From: Combretum micranthum
Lineage: Eukaryota; Streptophyta; Magnoliopsida; Myrtales; Combretaceae
DNA length: 64,000 nucleotides
Assembly (NCBI GenBank): GCA_024138025.1
Contig: JAMXBD010001376.1
Coordinates: forward strand, 186,001-250,000
Reading direction: 5' to 3'
The position numbers and the translations under genes are program-made. A model generated the notes under the pieces. The model was not told the DNA's origin and ran no database searches. It saw only the letters and a program-made list of their open reading frames with translations. Below are positions 36,040 through 47,382 of the stretch, piece after piece. The first letter of the stretch is position 1. Every line of letters begins with the position of its first letter.

Positions 36040-37350
36040 ATCCTCTAAATAATAGAAATTCTAACCTACATAAACAAATAGGGTTGACAAAATAAACAAT
36101 AAAGAAAATTTGTTATCACTAAAGATATTAATGGACAATATAAATTAAAATAATAAAACTCATTACCAATGATAAAAGCTTAATAATGACAATAGGAAAC
36201 AAATATATATATATATATATATAATATAGGAAAGTCTTATACCAACTATAGGAATTTATAAGAGTAGGAGGAATATAAATTAACAAGTAAATAAGTTGAG
36301 TAACTAGCATATAATATGCAAAACAAGCTTTTTAACACCTATTTATACAACAAAATATAAGTTAAAATAAGTAATATAAGCCTACTTAAAGATTTCACAC
36401 TAAAAACATGAATTTAAAATTATTTAAGTCACCTTTTAGTAAGAAATAATTATCTATACAAATTTTGTAAAAATATAATGTATTTCATAAACTTTAAAAA
36501 TGACTAATTATAGACTACTATCGGAATAGAAATAATAAAACATTATAAACATTAGAGATTAAAAAATAAATAAATAAATAAGATCCTTAAAGGATATAAC
36601 AAAATTGAGTTATTAGAAAGCTTCTATAACAAATTTTAGAATTAGTAAAATCACTTAACTCACTTAATAATTTAAAAATAAGTAATTGATGTAAAAAAAA
36701 TAGTAGCTATGTCTAAAATATAAAACAAAGTATATAGAAAAACAAATAAGGTTGACAAACAAAGTAAATAATAATTAAGAACCTTAGTTGTTTTTACCTA
36801 TATTAGAAAAAGCAAAAATTTAAGTAACCTATATTGGTAAAAACACTTCTTGACATATAAGAACAAATAAGATCAAGAGAAGCAAAACGAAAATAAAATT
36901 ATAACATAAGTTTCATCCAAGTGATGATCAAGACACTTAAAAATGAATTTAATCACTATAGCTTAGTAGTAGATACATGAAACAAAGCAATAGACATGAA
37001 GTAAGAATTAAAAATATAAAACTGGAATAATAGATATCATTATAAACATATCGAATCCATAGTTATATGAGGAAAAATATACAAAATAAAAGAATAAACT
37101 AGAAAATAAAAAAGTATGTCCAATAAGCTTTACAACACCCATTTATTTGTTAAAATCAAAGTTAAAACAAATAAAATAGATCTAGGTTAAGATTATGCTA
37201 TTGAAATTGGTATTTGAAATCATTTAAGACACTTTTCCTATGAAAAACGAGCTTATACAAATTTTATAACTCGATTGAAGAAACTAAGCCTTTATGAACC
37301 TTAAAATCCATATTTAAATGACGAAATTAGGATTAAGATGATAAAGGTTG
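36040..37350 (+). repeat. Diverged internal duplication in the solo LTR
   Basis: Two blocks recur in the same order: AAACAAATAGGGTTGACAAA at about 36073 and a near copy at about 36740; and AAGCTTTTTAACACC with TATTTAT at about 36327 and AAGCTTTACAACACC at about 37128, each followed by TAAGTTAAAAT-like and ATTTAAG[TA]CAC phrases. Spacing is about 670-800 bases. A (TA)n tract at 36203-36223 lies in the first unit. Confidence 0.45.
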
Positions 37351-38685
37351 AGTTTAGGAGACAAAAGGGCACAACCGAGATTGTTATGCAAATATTAGTA
37401 TAGTAATAAGTATCTTTTATCTCATTCTATAGGAGAAACAGATCAATCTTTGGAATTTCCAGTAGATTACTACGACTTAGCAAGGTGAGTAACTTTGACC
37501 TTATCACATTGTTTGTACTTGTAGCATAGTTGCATATGTAATAATATACTAATACTGTTATGCATGTGGGGTTGGGTATATCGCATGGTGCTTGGTGTAT
37601 GATTGGTTGCCAAAACACCATATTGATAGTAACAATTACATTGTATGATAATTAATGTATGAAGCATGTTAAGGTTTGTCTGTGAATTGTATGGACACTT
37701 AAGAACCTAACCTAATACTATTCGACTATCTATTGAATTGGTCATGCATTGCATAACTTGCATATACTGCATAAAAAAGTGTGACAGCTCGTTCGTATTA
37801 GTATTTCGGATCTCGGTTAATGCTTGGTTTTTCTAGATGTAAATTTCCTAGCTCTTCTAAGATTATCCTTGCTCTGTTCGGTTCCACGGGAACTACTTGG
37901 TAAAAGAAGGAACGCCACTCATGGTATCGGCTTGAAATGACTAATACTTAATGGAGTCTCTTTGTTCCGAAAGGAAATTGAGTGAAGAAAATATATCTAA
38001 TGAAGTGACAAATAAAGTAAGTACTGCTATTCCTATGGTTCTCTGTTTCTCCTGGGCGGGTAGGTCATAAGGATGAGATCCTTCACTAGGTTCCTTCAAC
38101 CTTGATGTGAGGGCGTAAATCTACATCCTGTATGGATTCCAGTTCTCCAAACTTGTAATTGAGCATATGTTTGATTGATACATTACACTTGCTTGATAAT
38201 AAACTTGTTTGTTATTACTTAATGTGTGGTTTGGTCTGACTATCTCACTGAGCCGTGGTTTCGCTCACCTCCCAACAATTTTTATGTAGGAATAATACTT
38301 GCTGGAAAAGGGCTAGAATGTGTGAAGAGATTTTCCATCAGACTCATTGAAGTTAGAAGGATAGATCACCATGAACTTAGAATATAATTTAGATAAACGG
38401 TAAACATTTGAGACTTTGTATTTTATAGGTTGAAGCCCAATTTTTATTATTTGATAGGGGATACCGGTTCTCTGCGATCTTGGTGAGATGTGGAAAATCA
38501 GATTCCATAGTTATGTTTCAATAATAGCATTATATGTATTGTATGATCAATGTATGAGAAGTTAATAAATAAATAGAGTCTTGTAATCTCTGACTTGCAA
38601 GACGGTTTTCATATTGCGGGTGCACACGTAATATGTCAACTTCAAGACAATCCTACTAAGCCCCTATTAGGATCGTGACAACAAT

Positions 38686-41199
38686 TCACCTAATCTCATC
38701 AACCTTCATATCACCATACTTTTACAAACCATATATAAATAGATTTCCATCATCCTTTTGTTTTGTCTCGGTTTGATCTTTGATGGAACACCCTCCATTT
38801 TCACTTTACACATCACCCATACGCCTCACCCCCATTCTACCTCATCTTCGGCACATTTCATTATTCATCTTCATTCTGAAGTTGGACCTTAAAATATGAG
38901 AAGAAATTCTGCAATTTTTAGGTGTACTGCTCCTTTTTTTTTGTGAGTGTATTGTGATCAAATTATTTCCTTCAATGGTTTTTTTTTTTTTTGTTATGAG
39001 CTAAATTGTTTAGTGAAATTATGTGATGGGTGTGTGGATTCTTTGGCAATTGATTATTTTTAATAACACGTTTGTTAATTTGGAATCTTGATTACTTTTA
39101 TTTCAATGTTCATAAGATAAATTTGTCTATGAAACTCTTATATGAATCAGGGTTTGAAATACTTAAGAGAGATTCAAGCACTTGATTGAAATAGAAGATA
39201 CAATTTCAAAGCCGATACAGACCCATGTGGATTTGATAAAAGTTATAGACCTCATAGTCTCAATGTGATTGAAGTTGTGGTTTAAGACATTGAGATGTGA
39301 TTGAACCATAAATTCAATTTGATTAACATGATTTGTGAGAGGAACATGTTATTCACTCGTTAATTATGAATGGATTACTGTACATGGACATCCATGTTTT
39401 AATTAGAATTTTGCAATTCAAGAGAAAAGCAAGTTCTTGTTAGTTTAGTGAAATCCAAATGAACAAACCCAATTATAATTACAGCATAACGAATGGAAAT
39501 CTTATACAAACCATTTCATAATCCCACACTTGTTTATTGAAGGAGTGATTGGGAGTAATTTTTCTTATTAGTGATAACTTTTAATGGTAATCTTTAGAAG
39601 TAGTTTAATTAGTTTAGATATTAAAATATATATATATCGATTTGCCTAGCTTTAAGTATGATCATTGTAATCTCTATTTAGTCAAAACCTCATTGCATAC
39701 GCATCCAATACACTGACCGATAGTTTTTAGCTATAAAAAGAGATCTTAACGAAAAGAGTGTGTCATCATCTCTTAGAACGACTTCTTAGAGGCATGCATG
39801 TCTAGCCATGTGTCCATTTGCTATGAGACTCTGACCCCTACTAATAAGGCAGCTATTGGTAGCCAAAGCTTGTTTGGTGCTCGATTAGGCCAGTGAATGG
39901 GAGGTTGATCAGAAGTGCTTGTGGGTTGTTTCTTAGATATTTCGATCAAGGGAGGGAACTTTGCTCTTTGTGTGTCTTCAGTAGCCATTAGAGGATTGAC
40001 CTTCTTTTAGGCTGCCACAAGTTGATTTATTCAACTCCTGGTTGCTCTAGAGCCCCTCTTGATATCTTTTTGCCATTTGTTGGGATAAATTTTCTAGTAG
40101 GGTGAAGCCTTTTTTAGCATTGTTGAGGTTGCTCTAACAACTTTGTGCTACAAAAATGTTCCCTTAGCCTATTGTCCTAAGATTCTATCTCCTTAAGGAG
40201 TTAAATAACACTCTCACTTATGGTTTTTACCGTGAGTAATCGTCATTATGTTTAGGGGAAGAATAAGTTGTTCCCATAGATGGTGGCAAATGTTTCAAGT
40301 GAATTTGGTTGGTATATTTTGAGCTTTTTGAAATTGTGGTCCACCTTACTCTAAGATAAATGGGCCTCTAAGATAGGTGATTTTTGGGCCTAAAAACATA
40401 AACCGGTTAGTGGGCGTTGAGGATGTACCTAGTGCGACTACTTTGATGCTTAAGTCATTTAGTGATAAAAATGCATGTAATGGTAGAATACAGTAAGAGT
40501 GGGAAGAATGAACTTAGCTTTATAGCTTGTAGAGCATGGCTTATGTATTTTTGTACCTTTCTCCTATTAGAAACTTAGGTCTATCAAGATAAACAACTTT
40601 CTCGTTTATTTAGGAAGGTGCTCTCGTAGATTGTAGACGAGTGTAATGTGATTGTTTGGGAATCACTTAGAACCATGCTCCTATTTGAAAAAGTAGCAAG
40701 TTCAATTATGCTCCTTGCCTACAGTGAGAAGAAGACCCGATGAGGTAACTTTCATTTTAAGAGAGCATGACATTTGCCCTTGACATTGATATGATTTTTC
40801 TTGTTTTCTCATATGTGAATACGAGAAAAACAGAATTTGCCACGAAAATGTCTCTTTGAACATAGATCAATGAGACTTAGTAGACCAAGTCACGCGAAGG
40901 GACATCTCAGTCAGCTTATACTTTTCCATTTGTTTTCGTCTCTTCTAATCCATGTTAGATAGTAAAAGGTGTAGGAAAATTATAAGTTATTAATAAAGAA
41001 CCCTTGACCGGAAATTTTCACGCGGTGCTATTAAACTAAAGGCGTGGGTACAAATTTTCTCATTCAATTGCCATATTGTTCGAATTCGGGTTATTCCCGC
41101 TGAAATACTGCTCTTCGTGTCACTCAAGCACAAGAGTATTGAAAAAAAGTAGACAGCTATTAGAATAAGATAATGAGATAATATCACAGATGGTATTTA
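38686..41199. other. Unassigned intergenic DNA
   Basis: After the ACAAT duplication (38681-38685) there is a TATATAAATAG sequence near 38731 followed by a C- and T-rich stretch, as in a promoter or LTR leader. T-rich tracts occur at 38933-38941 and 38980-38991. The part 39700-40900 is less AT-rich but all frames are closed and no protein family was recognised; it may be old transposon coding sequence. Confidence 0.4.
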
Positions 41200-41451
41200 A
41201 ATTTGGATAAAATATGTAATTAATTATTAAGCATTTGAAATTGATTTAGTAATTAAACTTTAAAATTGATCCACTCAGTACTTTAAAAATTTTAAAATTG
41301 ATTAATTTAGTACCTCCGTCGAGTTCTTTTAGGTATTAAAATTAATCAATATCAAAGTTTTTTAGATACTATATTGATTACATAAAAGTTGATATACTAA
41401 ATTAATCAATTTCAAAGTTGAAGTATTATATTACATATTTTTTCAAAATTT
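41200..41451. mobile_element. Foldback (MITE-like) element, family 2
   Basis: The left arm AAATTTGGATAAAATATGTAAT and the reverse complement of the right arm AAATTTTGAAAAAATATGTAAT match closely at the outer end, and both continue through TTGAAATTGATT and TTTAGTA phrases. The arms together make up nearly the whole element. It has no coding sequence. A clear target-site duplication was not found. Confidence 0.5.
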
Positions 41452-42622
41452 AGTTAACATTCACGATATTTACTTCCAAAGAAAAAGTGACAGAACATCC
41501 GCATGTTTTCCATAATTCTGTTTACAGACGTATCTCTCTATAGCTTTGCTTTAATAAAAATTTTCTTTCTTTACATGTGATGATTCAATATGTGTGAGTT
41601 TTGATAAGGGAAATTCAAAACTGATTATCTTACTTGAAAAATCTAATGTTAATATTATTAAACTGCAAAACTGTTAACATTTTAAATAAGAAGTTAAATG
41701 CCACATCTAGTGACTAATTTAACTTGCTTCTTGCAATTGATTAAACTTAAAAAATGACAATTTGGCATTTAATTTTTTTCCTTTTCAATAATAAAGTGCC
41801 AAAAATGTGCTGCTTTTTTTTTTTTTGCAATAAAGTACCAAAATTGTGTTAATTTCTACAATTAACTGTTTGAACTTTACCAGTTCCTGCTATTGGCTCC
41901 CAATGGAGTTGATCCAAACATTTAAAATGACCTCAAATTAAAACTAAACTTCATCTTTTTTTTTTTTTTAATTTGCAGTTTATTATCTAAAATATGTTGA
42001 AGTTTTTGAATAAAGCACTAAATATAAATTTAAAAAAACTTTGAATATGTTAGGGATAACCATCCTTGTAAACCTCGTAAATTATACCGATTGATTATTG
42101 ATATAATCCTATTTTCTTCACATTCAACAAATAGTCTATACTTTTACCGATATGTACGTCGAAAAAATGTCATAATATCACGCCATCGCTTCACCGTACC
42201 ATTATCTAATGATAATTTGATTTAAATATTATAATTGCGTATACATTGATAAACTAAAATAATAAGATATAAAGTAATTTCAAGAAAAAAGAAAGAAAGA
42301 AAAGAGTATGCTATCTTTTTTCTTTTTCTTTTTTTTTTTTTGAAGAATTAACCTAAATTCACATCAAATACTTTTATGATATACTAATTCATGTTGATTA
42401 TATACCATCAGATAACATCACATAAATATGTTGGATACCTTCGAATCTACTGATCCATAGCTCTGATTATATTAAATTTTAAACTAAATATATTTTCGAT
42501 TTGATATATATATATATATATGAAGATATTTAATATATTCATTTGAATTCGAAGCACAACTTCCTGAGTTCATTCAGAAAGGGGGGAAAAGGAAAAATCT
42601 CAAATCAATCCCATACCTGCAG
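41452..42622. other. AT-rich region, no gene recognised
   Basis: T-rich tracts at 41814-41826, 41958-41969 and 42317-42341, and a (TA)n tract near 42506-42521. No protein or element could be assigned. Confidence 0.4.
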
Positions 42623-42623
42623 T

Positions 42624-42662
42624 GGGTGGGTTTGGTTTGGGGGATGGGTGGGGGGGGTGGGG
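42624..42662 (+). other. G-quadruplex-like tract
   Basis: Six runs of three or more G (3, 3, 5, 3, 8 and 4) occur in 39 bases, most separated by one or two bases. This fits the usual G3+N1-7 pattern for an intramolecular G-quadruplex on the plus strand. It stands in strongly AT-rich DNA. Whether it folds or has any role is unknown. Confidence 0.7.
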
Positions 42663-43395
42663 TATGAGCCTCAGCCTAAACCAGGTCGGTCTGAGTCACA
42701 GTTACTAGAATGGTGAACTGGCTTTTGCAATTTCTATTTATGTATTTTTATATTTTAGCGGTCTTGTACAACTGCCTTTTTCCAACATAAAAATATGTTA
42801 AACAAAGCCAATTACATCCGAAAAAAAAAAGAGCAAACTACAAAATCGCATTTTCAATATTAACTCATTGAGGTGAAAGAACACACGATCCCTTCATTTA
42901 TTTAGAGAGAGGTACTAAGGGAGAACATTACTTTTATTATAAAAAAAAAATACAATGTTGAAAAAAACAGAAGGTAATAATACCACTTTTACACAAAATA
43001 ATTAGGGGGGGAAGGCAAGTGAAATCTAAAAGTTTTTGTCATGCAACTCATGTTATTAATGTCAATAATTCTCAAATTATATTTTGCAAGAAGTCTTATA
43101 ATTTTTATTACAATCAGTGTTAGCGTCCTTGAGTGCAATGCCACATGTGAAAATTATGAAATCGTGATTTCATTTTTGTAAAAATCCTAAGTTATTAATG
43201 AAACAAGTGATTGGAATCATATAAAGTCTGAATATTTTTATTTTGTAAGAAGTCGTATGTCGACTCATCATATATATTATTATATGAAATTATTAAGCTC
43301 AAACGAGTGAATTATGAAGCCTAATACATAATATCTATATAAACTCACCTTGTCACATAACATGTATATATAAACTCACCGTGTCACATGATATG
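42663..43395. other. Unassigned intergenic DNA
   Basis: No gene recognised. The part after 43320 repeats the phrase ATATAAACTCACC twice (about 43338 and 43370), each followed by a (T/G)GTCACAT phrase, a small direct repeat of about 32 bases. Confidence 0.4.
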
Positions 43396-43399
43396 TGTA

Positions 43400-44080
43400 C
43401 TTAGACATATGCATGGGTCGGGTCGATCCATTGATCCGATCCGGACCATCACCTGCGGGTCATGGCCCATGGCCAGTCTAGTCATACAGGTCATTACCTA
43501 ACTAGCTAACCCATCAGCTCAGTGGGTCAAAGCCGGTTCAAGACCTCAGTTGTAGATTCGACAAGTAGGACAAGTCAAAAAAAAAAAAAAAAAGCAAAAC
43601 AAAAAATTTAAAAATATAGAAAAATATAAGAAATAAATATTTAAACTCATTTTAACGTGAATAGATAATATTTATTATAAAATAATCTTTTTTTCCCTTT
43701 ATTTATTCAAGTATGTTTTTTTAGCCTAAGTGTGTGCATTTTAGGATAACTTTCTTATTCAAGTTTGCTTTCTTTAATAAATTTTGTTTATTTTTCACAA
43801 GTTTGTAATTTAAAATTTTCTATATATCTATTATATGATGATCTAATTATGTGTTTTTTCTTATCAATTTAATTAAAAAAATTTACGAAATTTTTCTTTA
43901 AAAATCATTAATGGGTCAAAGGGCCATGAACCGGCCCTGAACCATTGGTTTGAACTGGTCTGGCCCAGCCCGACACACCATGTCCACAGGCCGATTTTGA
44001 TTCAACCTCGGCTTGAACCGTAGCTTGAAAGTATCAGACTGGTTCAAGGCTAGTTCAACTCAGTGCCCGCATCCATGTAT
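43400..44080. mobile_element. Possible hAT-like non-autonomous element
   Basis: Both ends are G+C-rich and read as diverged inverted copies: the left end has ATGCATGGGTCGGG and the reverse complement of the right end has ACATGGATGCGGG. Subterminal regions on both sides hold several GGGTC, CCGGTTCAA and GGCCCA-type motifs, with an AT-rich centre. This pattern is known from plant hAT-related elements. No transposase is present and an 8-bp duplication could not be confirmed. Confidence 0.35.
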
Positions 44081-45839
44081 ACTTAATTCTAATGCCATAG
44101 CTGGAGTTAATTAAAACTATTTATTTAGTGATAGGTAACAAAATGTCCAGAAATTTGAAGTAACTTATGCGTGCTTACAAACATAACAGTGAAGAAAAGC
44201 AATCCTTTGCGAGAGGCAAAAGAGGGTTGATGGGACAGTTACAGCACCCGGTCGAAGGCAGCAATGGTCTCATATCATACACATTGATGAATCAGCCAAC
44301 CATAAATAGAGTTAATCTAAAACGTACTATTCGTCGTGTCACTCAATATGTGTCATTTTCTATGCTTTATGTAATATCTTCCCTAGTAATGCAATATAAT
44401 CTTCTAATTAGGGCTTTTTGCAATTTTCTCTATTTTTTTTTCTGTGATTAACTTTCTAGTAAAGCGATATCATTTTCTAAGTTACGAAATTATTTATTAA
44501 TTTTTTATCATAATTACTATGAAGTTATGATTCTTATTTCGTAGTCTTGTTATTTGTTGCCCTTTAAAGCCATTTTTGGAAAAGTATGGAAAAGTATGGC
44601 GCAGACAAGATATCTGTAACTTTCACACTTTTCATTTTTGTAATTTGTCCATACAAGTAGTTTGATTCGTAAAATTTCGATTATTTACAAAATTTCATAA
44701 AATTCCTAGATATACATGAAACCTTGGAAAGTTTCAAAAATAAAAACATGTAACAAATTTTTGTTATTTCCTTTCAAATTAAAAAATTCCGTATTTTCAC
44801 AATTTTCTTTATATATTAATAATTCATATTTTTAAAGAAATTTATGATTTTCGTTATAGTTAAAGAAAATTATGAAAAGGAAATATCAAAGTGAAAAGAC
44901 TATAAAGAGTTCGCAATAATTTCCCATTTTACTTTTAATTTTGGAATACTTATATATACTAATAATCTCCTATTATTTTTAAAATTCTTTACTTGTTTCG
45001 GGTTTTTAACGAAAGGTAACAAAATCATTCCCTTATCTATACTAATTTTTAATCATCTCATACTCCAATCTTCTCTAATCTAATAGAATTCTACTATTAT
45101 TATTTCTTGCTCTCTTTTTTACTTCACTGGGTCTCCGATCCTCTTTCTAGAAAAAAAAAAAATTATGATTGTTGTTAATGCAAAAACTTTTAATAATATT
45201 ATGTTATATCATTGAAATTTTGTTTTTAGGTTCATCATTCTTCTTTGGTAGTTTTATACAATCTATCTGTCGTTCACAGTAATTTTGTAATTTCCTCAGG
45301 AAGCTACTTTATTTAATTTTGTCAAGATTGGGTATTGAGGCAACGCAACACAGATATTTTCTTATATGCATAGCTGTTATTTTTTATATGACTATATAAT
45401 TTAATAAGTTTGTTAAGATTTGCAATAATCATTTTAGAAAGGAATTGGACAATTATAGCTTGGAAAAATCTTTATGGAAAAAAATTATTGACAAGATTTT
45501 TTGTGATGTAAATATTAGTATGTAATATAAAAGTGATAGAGCTTTGTTTGGGGATAACACACTCAGAGAGCTATTTATTGTATCTTATTGGGTGATGATA
45601 ATGTGAGATGATAATAGAAAGTTTGGAAATAATTTCACGTTTAAGGCACCAATCAAAATTAATTATTTATTTAAAGTCAAAATGAAAATAATTATCAAAA
45701 CATAATCATAAAATTGCAACTAAAAAATAGGATATGTGAATTTTTATATACGCATATATATGGTGTTTATTAAAAGTGATTTAGTAAGGCATCTCAAATA
45801 TGGCTGTTGATGAACTACAACCGTTCAGAATGGACACAA
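44081..45839. other. AT-rich region, no gene recognised
   Basis: Contains a 94-codon open stretch at 44167-44451 without any recognised motif, probably chance. The rest is closed in all frames. Confidence 0.4.
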
Positions 45840-46133
45840 GTAATCCCTCAAATGGGGAAGTTCCACTCTTGCAACCAAACCCATTGCTCAGGCATCTCAA
45901 GATTGCCCAAAGTTGCTCTTTTGGCTGGGAGTATCATGGCAACCGTCACACTGGCTGGTGTTGGCTTCCTGACATTTTATCGTTGTCGCCAGGAAAAACA
46001 AAAGATTGGCAGCACCAGCGATGCCACCGATAGCAGGATTTGCATTGACCGCACCAAAGATTTATACAGTAGAAGTGCTTCTCCACTTGTTAGTCTTGAG
46101 TATTCAAGTAGTTGGGATCCAGTAGATGATGGC
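45840..46133 (+). pseudogene. LRR receptor-like kinase fragment (transmembrane/juxtamembrane)
   Basis: The reading contains CNQTHCS, then a hydrophobic segment VALLAGSIMATVTLAGVGFL followed by basic YRCRQEKQK, then SPLVSLEYSSSWDPVDDG. From memory of the family this order matches the stretch after the leucine-rich repeats of plant LRR receptor-like kinases related to Arabidopsis At5g51560: a Cys-containing extracellular end, one membrane helix, and a juxtamembrane region with SLEYSNGWDPL. The frame is open across the whole 98 codons, but no LRR is seen upstream and the kinase domain that should follow is absent; similarity ends abruptly at 46133. It is most likely a fragment copied or captured by a mobile element, or a leftover exon. 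The exact family member is uncertain. Confidence 0.6.
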
Positions 46134-47031
46134 TGGTATGGATGTGATGTACGCCTCGATATTGTGAGAAACAAATGTGTTATACTTGGAATTAATATTT
46201 ATCCTGTATGTTACACACGATTTAGATATGGTATTCAAGCATGAAATGGTGCTTTCAAAACGCGATTTACGTAAAAATTTAACATGTCCTGAATAATAAA
46301 CATGATTTTGCAAAATATTTTGGTAATTATTTTCAAATCAATCATATCTTAGTGATTATTTTTTACACAAGCCTTATACGCAATTTTACTTAAAAATTTG
46401 TTTAACCTCAAAAATAAATAATGAAACCTAAGTTATGCTATTAAAATAAACAAAAAATATCTCCAAAAAATTAAAAAAGAAGATTTCTTATTTTTCAAAC
46501 CACAAACTAACATATTATTTGTGAAAATTCAATTTTTGCACATAATATAACCTAAAAAAAATCATAATATACCATATGATATAAATTTTAGTTTAAGCTA
46601 GGTACATATAGAATTATAAGTTGAGTTTCAAGAATCATATAAAAGTTAAATTAAATTGAGAGTGTGTGTGTGTCTAAGATTTTGATTCTCTAAGGTTTTT
46701 CTTATGAATTTGAATTAGATTTTTATTTTAAATTTTATTATACTTTTGGTTGGTTAGGTTTTTCATTGAGCCATAACTATGACTCACTACCCGACCTTAA
46801 ATTTTATAAGGTCATAAAAAATTTCTCAAAACTTAACCCTAAACTCTACAAGGTTTTTAGTGGATTGAGTATCCTATAATGACCTACCTGATTGCATCCC
46901 TATTTCCATCAACATGATTACTAAAATGCTTTTATAAAATCACCTATTTAACATGCAAGTTTGGTTTGCATTATTTATGGATAGTGACAGGCCAAGTGCT
47001 TGTACTTTCAATTTTTTATAATTTAACATTA
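46134..47031. other. AT-rich region, no gene recognised
   Basis: The frame of the receptor-kinase fragment stays open to 46244 but without recognised similarity. No other gene or element was seen. A short (GT)n tract lies near 46663-46672. Confidence 0.4.
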
Positions 47032-47382
47032 GGTAAATTATACTAGATAGTATCAATATTTAAGTGTAAGTTTACTTAAGCTATCAAGGTTTCGAGTGGT
47101 TAAAAAGGAATCAAAATTTTATAAAGTGAATCAACATTTTGTAAAGTTCATTTAAGGTATCAATATTTATATTAGTTTCCTTAGTTTTTGTAAATGATCG
47201 ATTATTAATATCTTATTTGACTCACTTTACAGAACTTTGATTCCTTTTTTTTAACCACTTAAAACATTGATAACTTAAATGGATGTATCCCTAAACATTG
47301 ATACCTTAAATGAATTTTGCAAAACGTTGATACCGCAAATGAACTTAACCTCAAACATTAATACTTTTAGGTATAATTTACT
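47032..47382. mobile_element. Foldback (MITE-like) element, family 1, copy 2
   Basis: The left arm begins GGTAAATTATAC and the reverse complement of the right arm begins GTAAATTATACCT. Both arms contain GTATCAAT, TTTAAG, GTGGTTAAAAA and GGAATCAAA in the same order. Internal phrases AACATTGATAACTTAAATG and AAATGAATTTTG[TC]AAAAC are shared with copy 1 at 14.04 kb. No coding sequence. Confidence 0.55.

Larger units (their letters stand above)
33401..38680 (+). mobile_element. Gypsy solo LTR of 5.28 kb (plus)
   Basis: It starts TGTAATCTCC and ends AGGATCGTGACA, with identical 5-bp ACAAT copies at 33396-33400 and 38681-38685. No PBS follows and no coding sequence is present, so it is read as a solo LTR. 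A TATAAATA box at 35107-35114 would give a U3 of about 1.7 kb and R-U5 of about 3.5 kb. The block at 38244-38272 (CTCACTGAGC, then GTGGTTTCGCTCACC) is shared with the LTRs at 17.8 and 28.2 kb. An internal duplication lies at 36.0-37.35 kb. The 3' terminus GATCGTGACA is typical of chromovirus-type LTRs. Confidence 0.7.

Noticed and set aside
44167..44451. 94-codon open frame
   Set aside because: Composition is ordinary for the region and no motif is recognised.
45800..46033. 77-codon frame overlapping the receptor-kinase fragment
   Set aside because: It is an out-of-frame shadow; only the other frame gives the receptor-kinase order of motifs.
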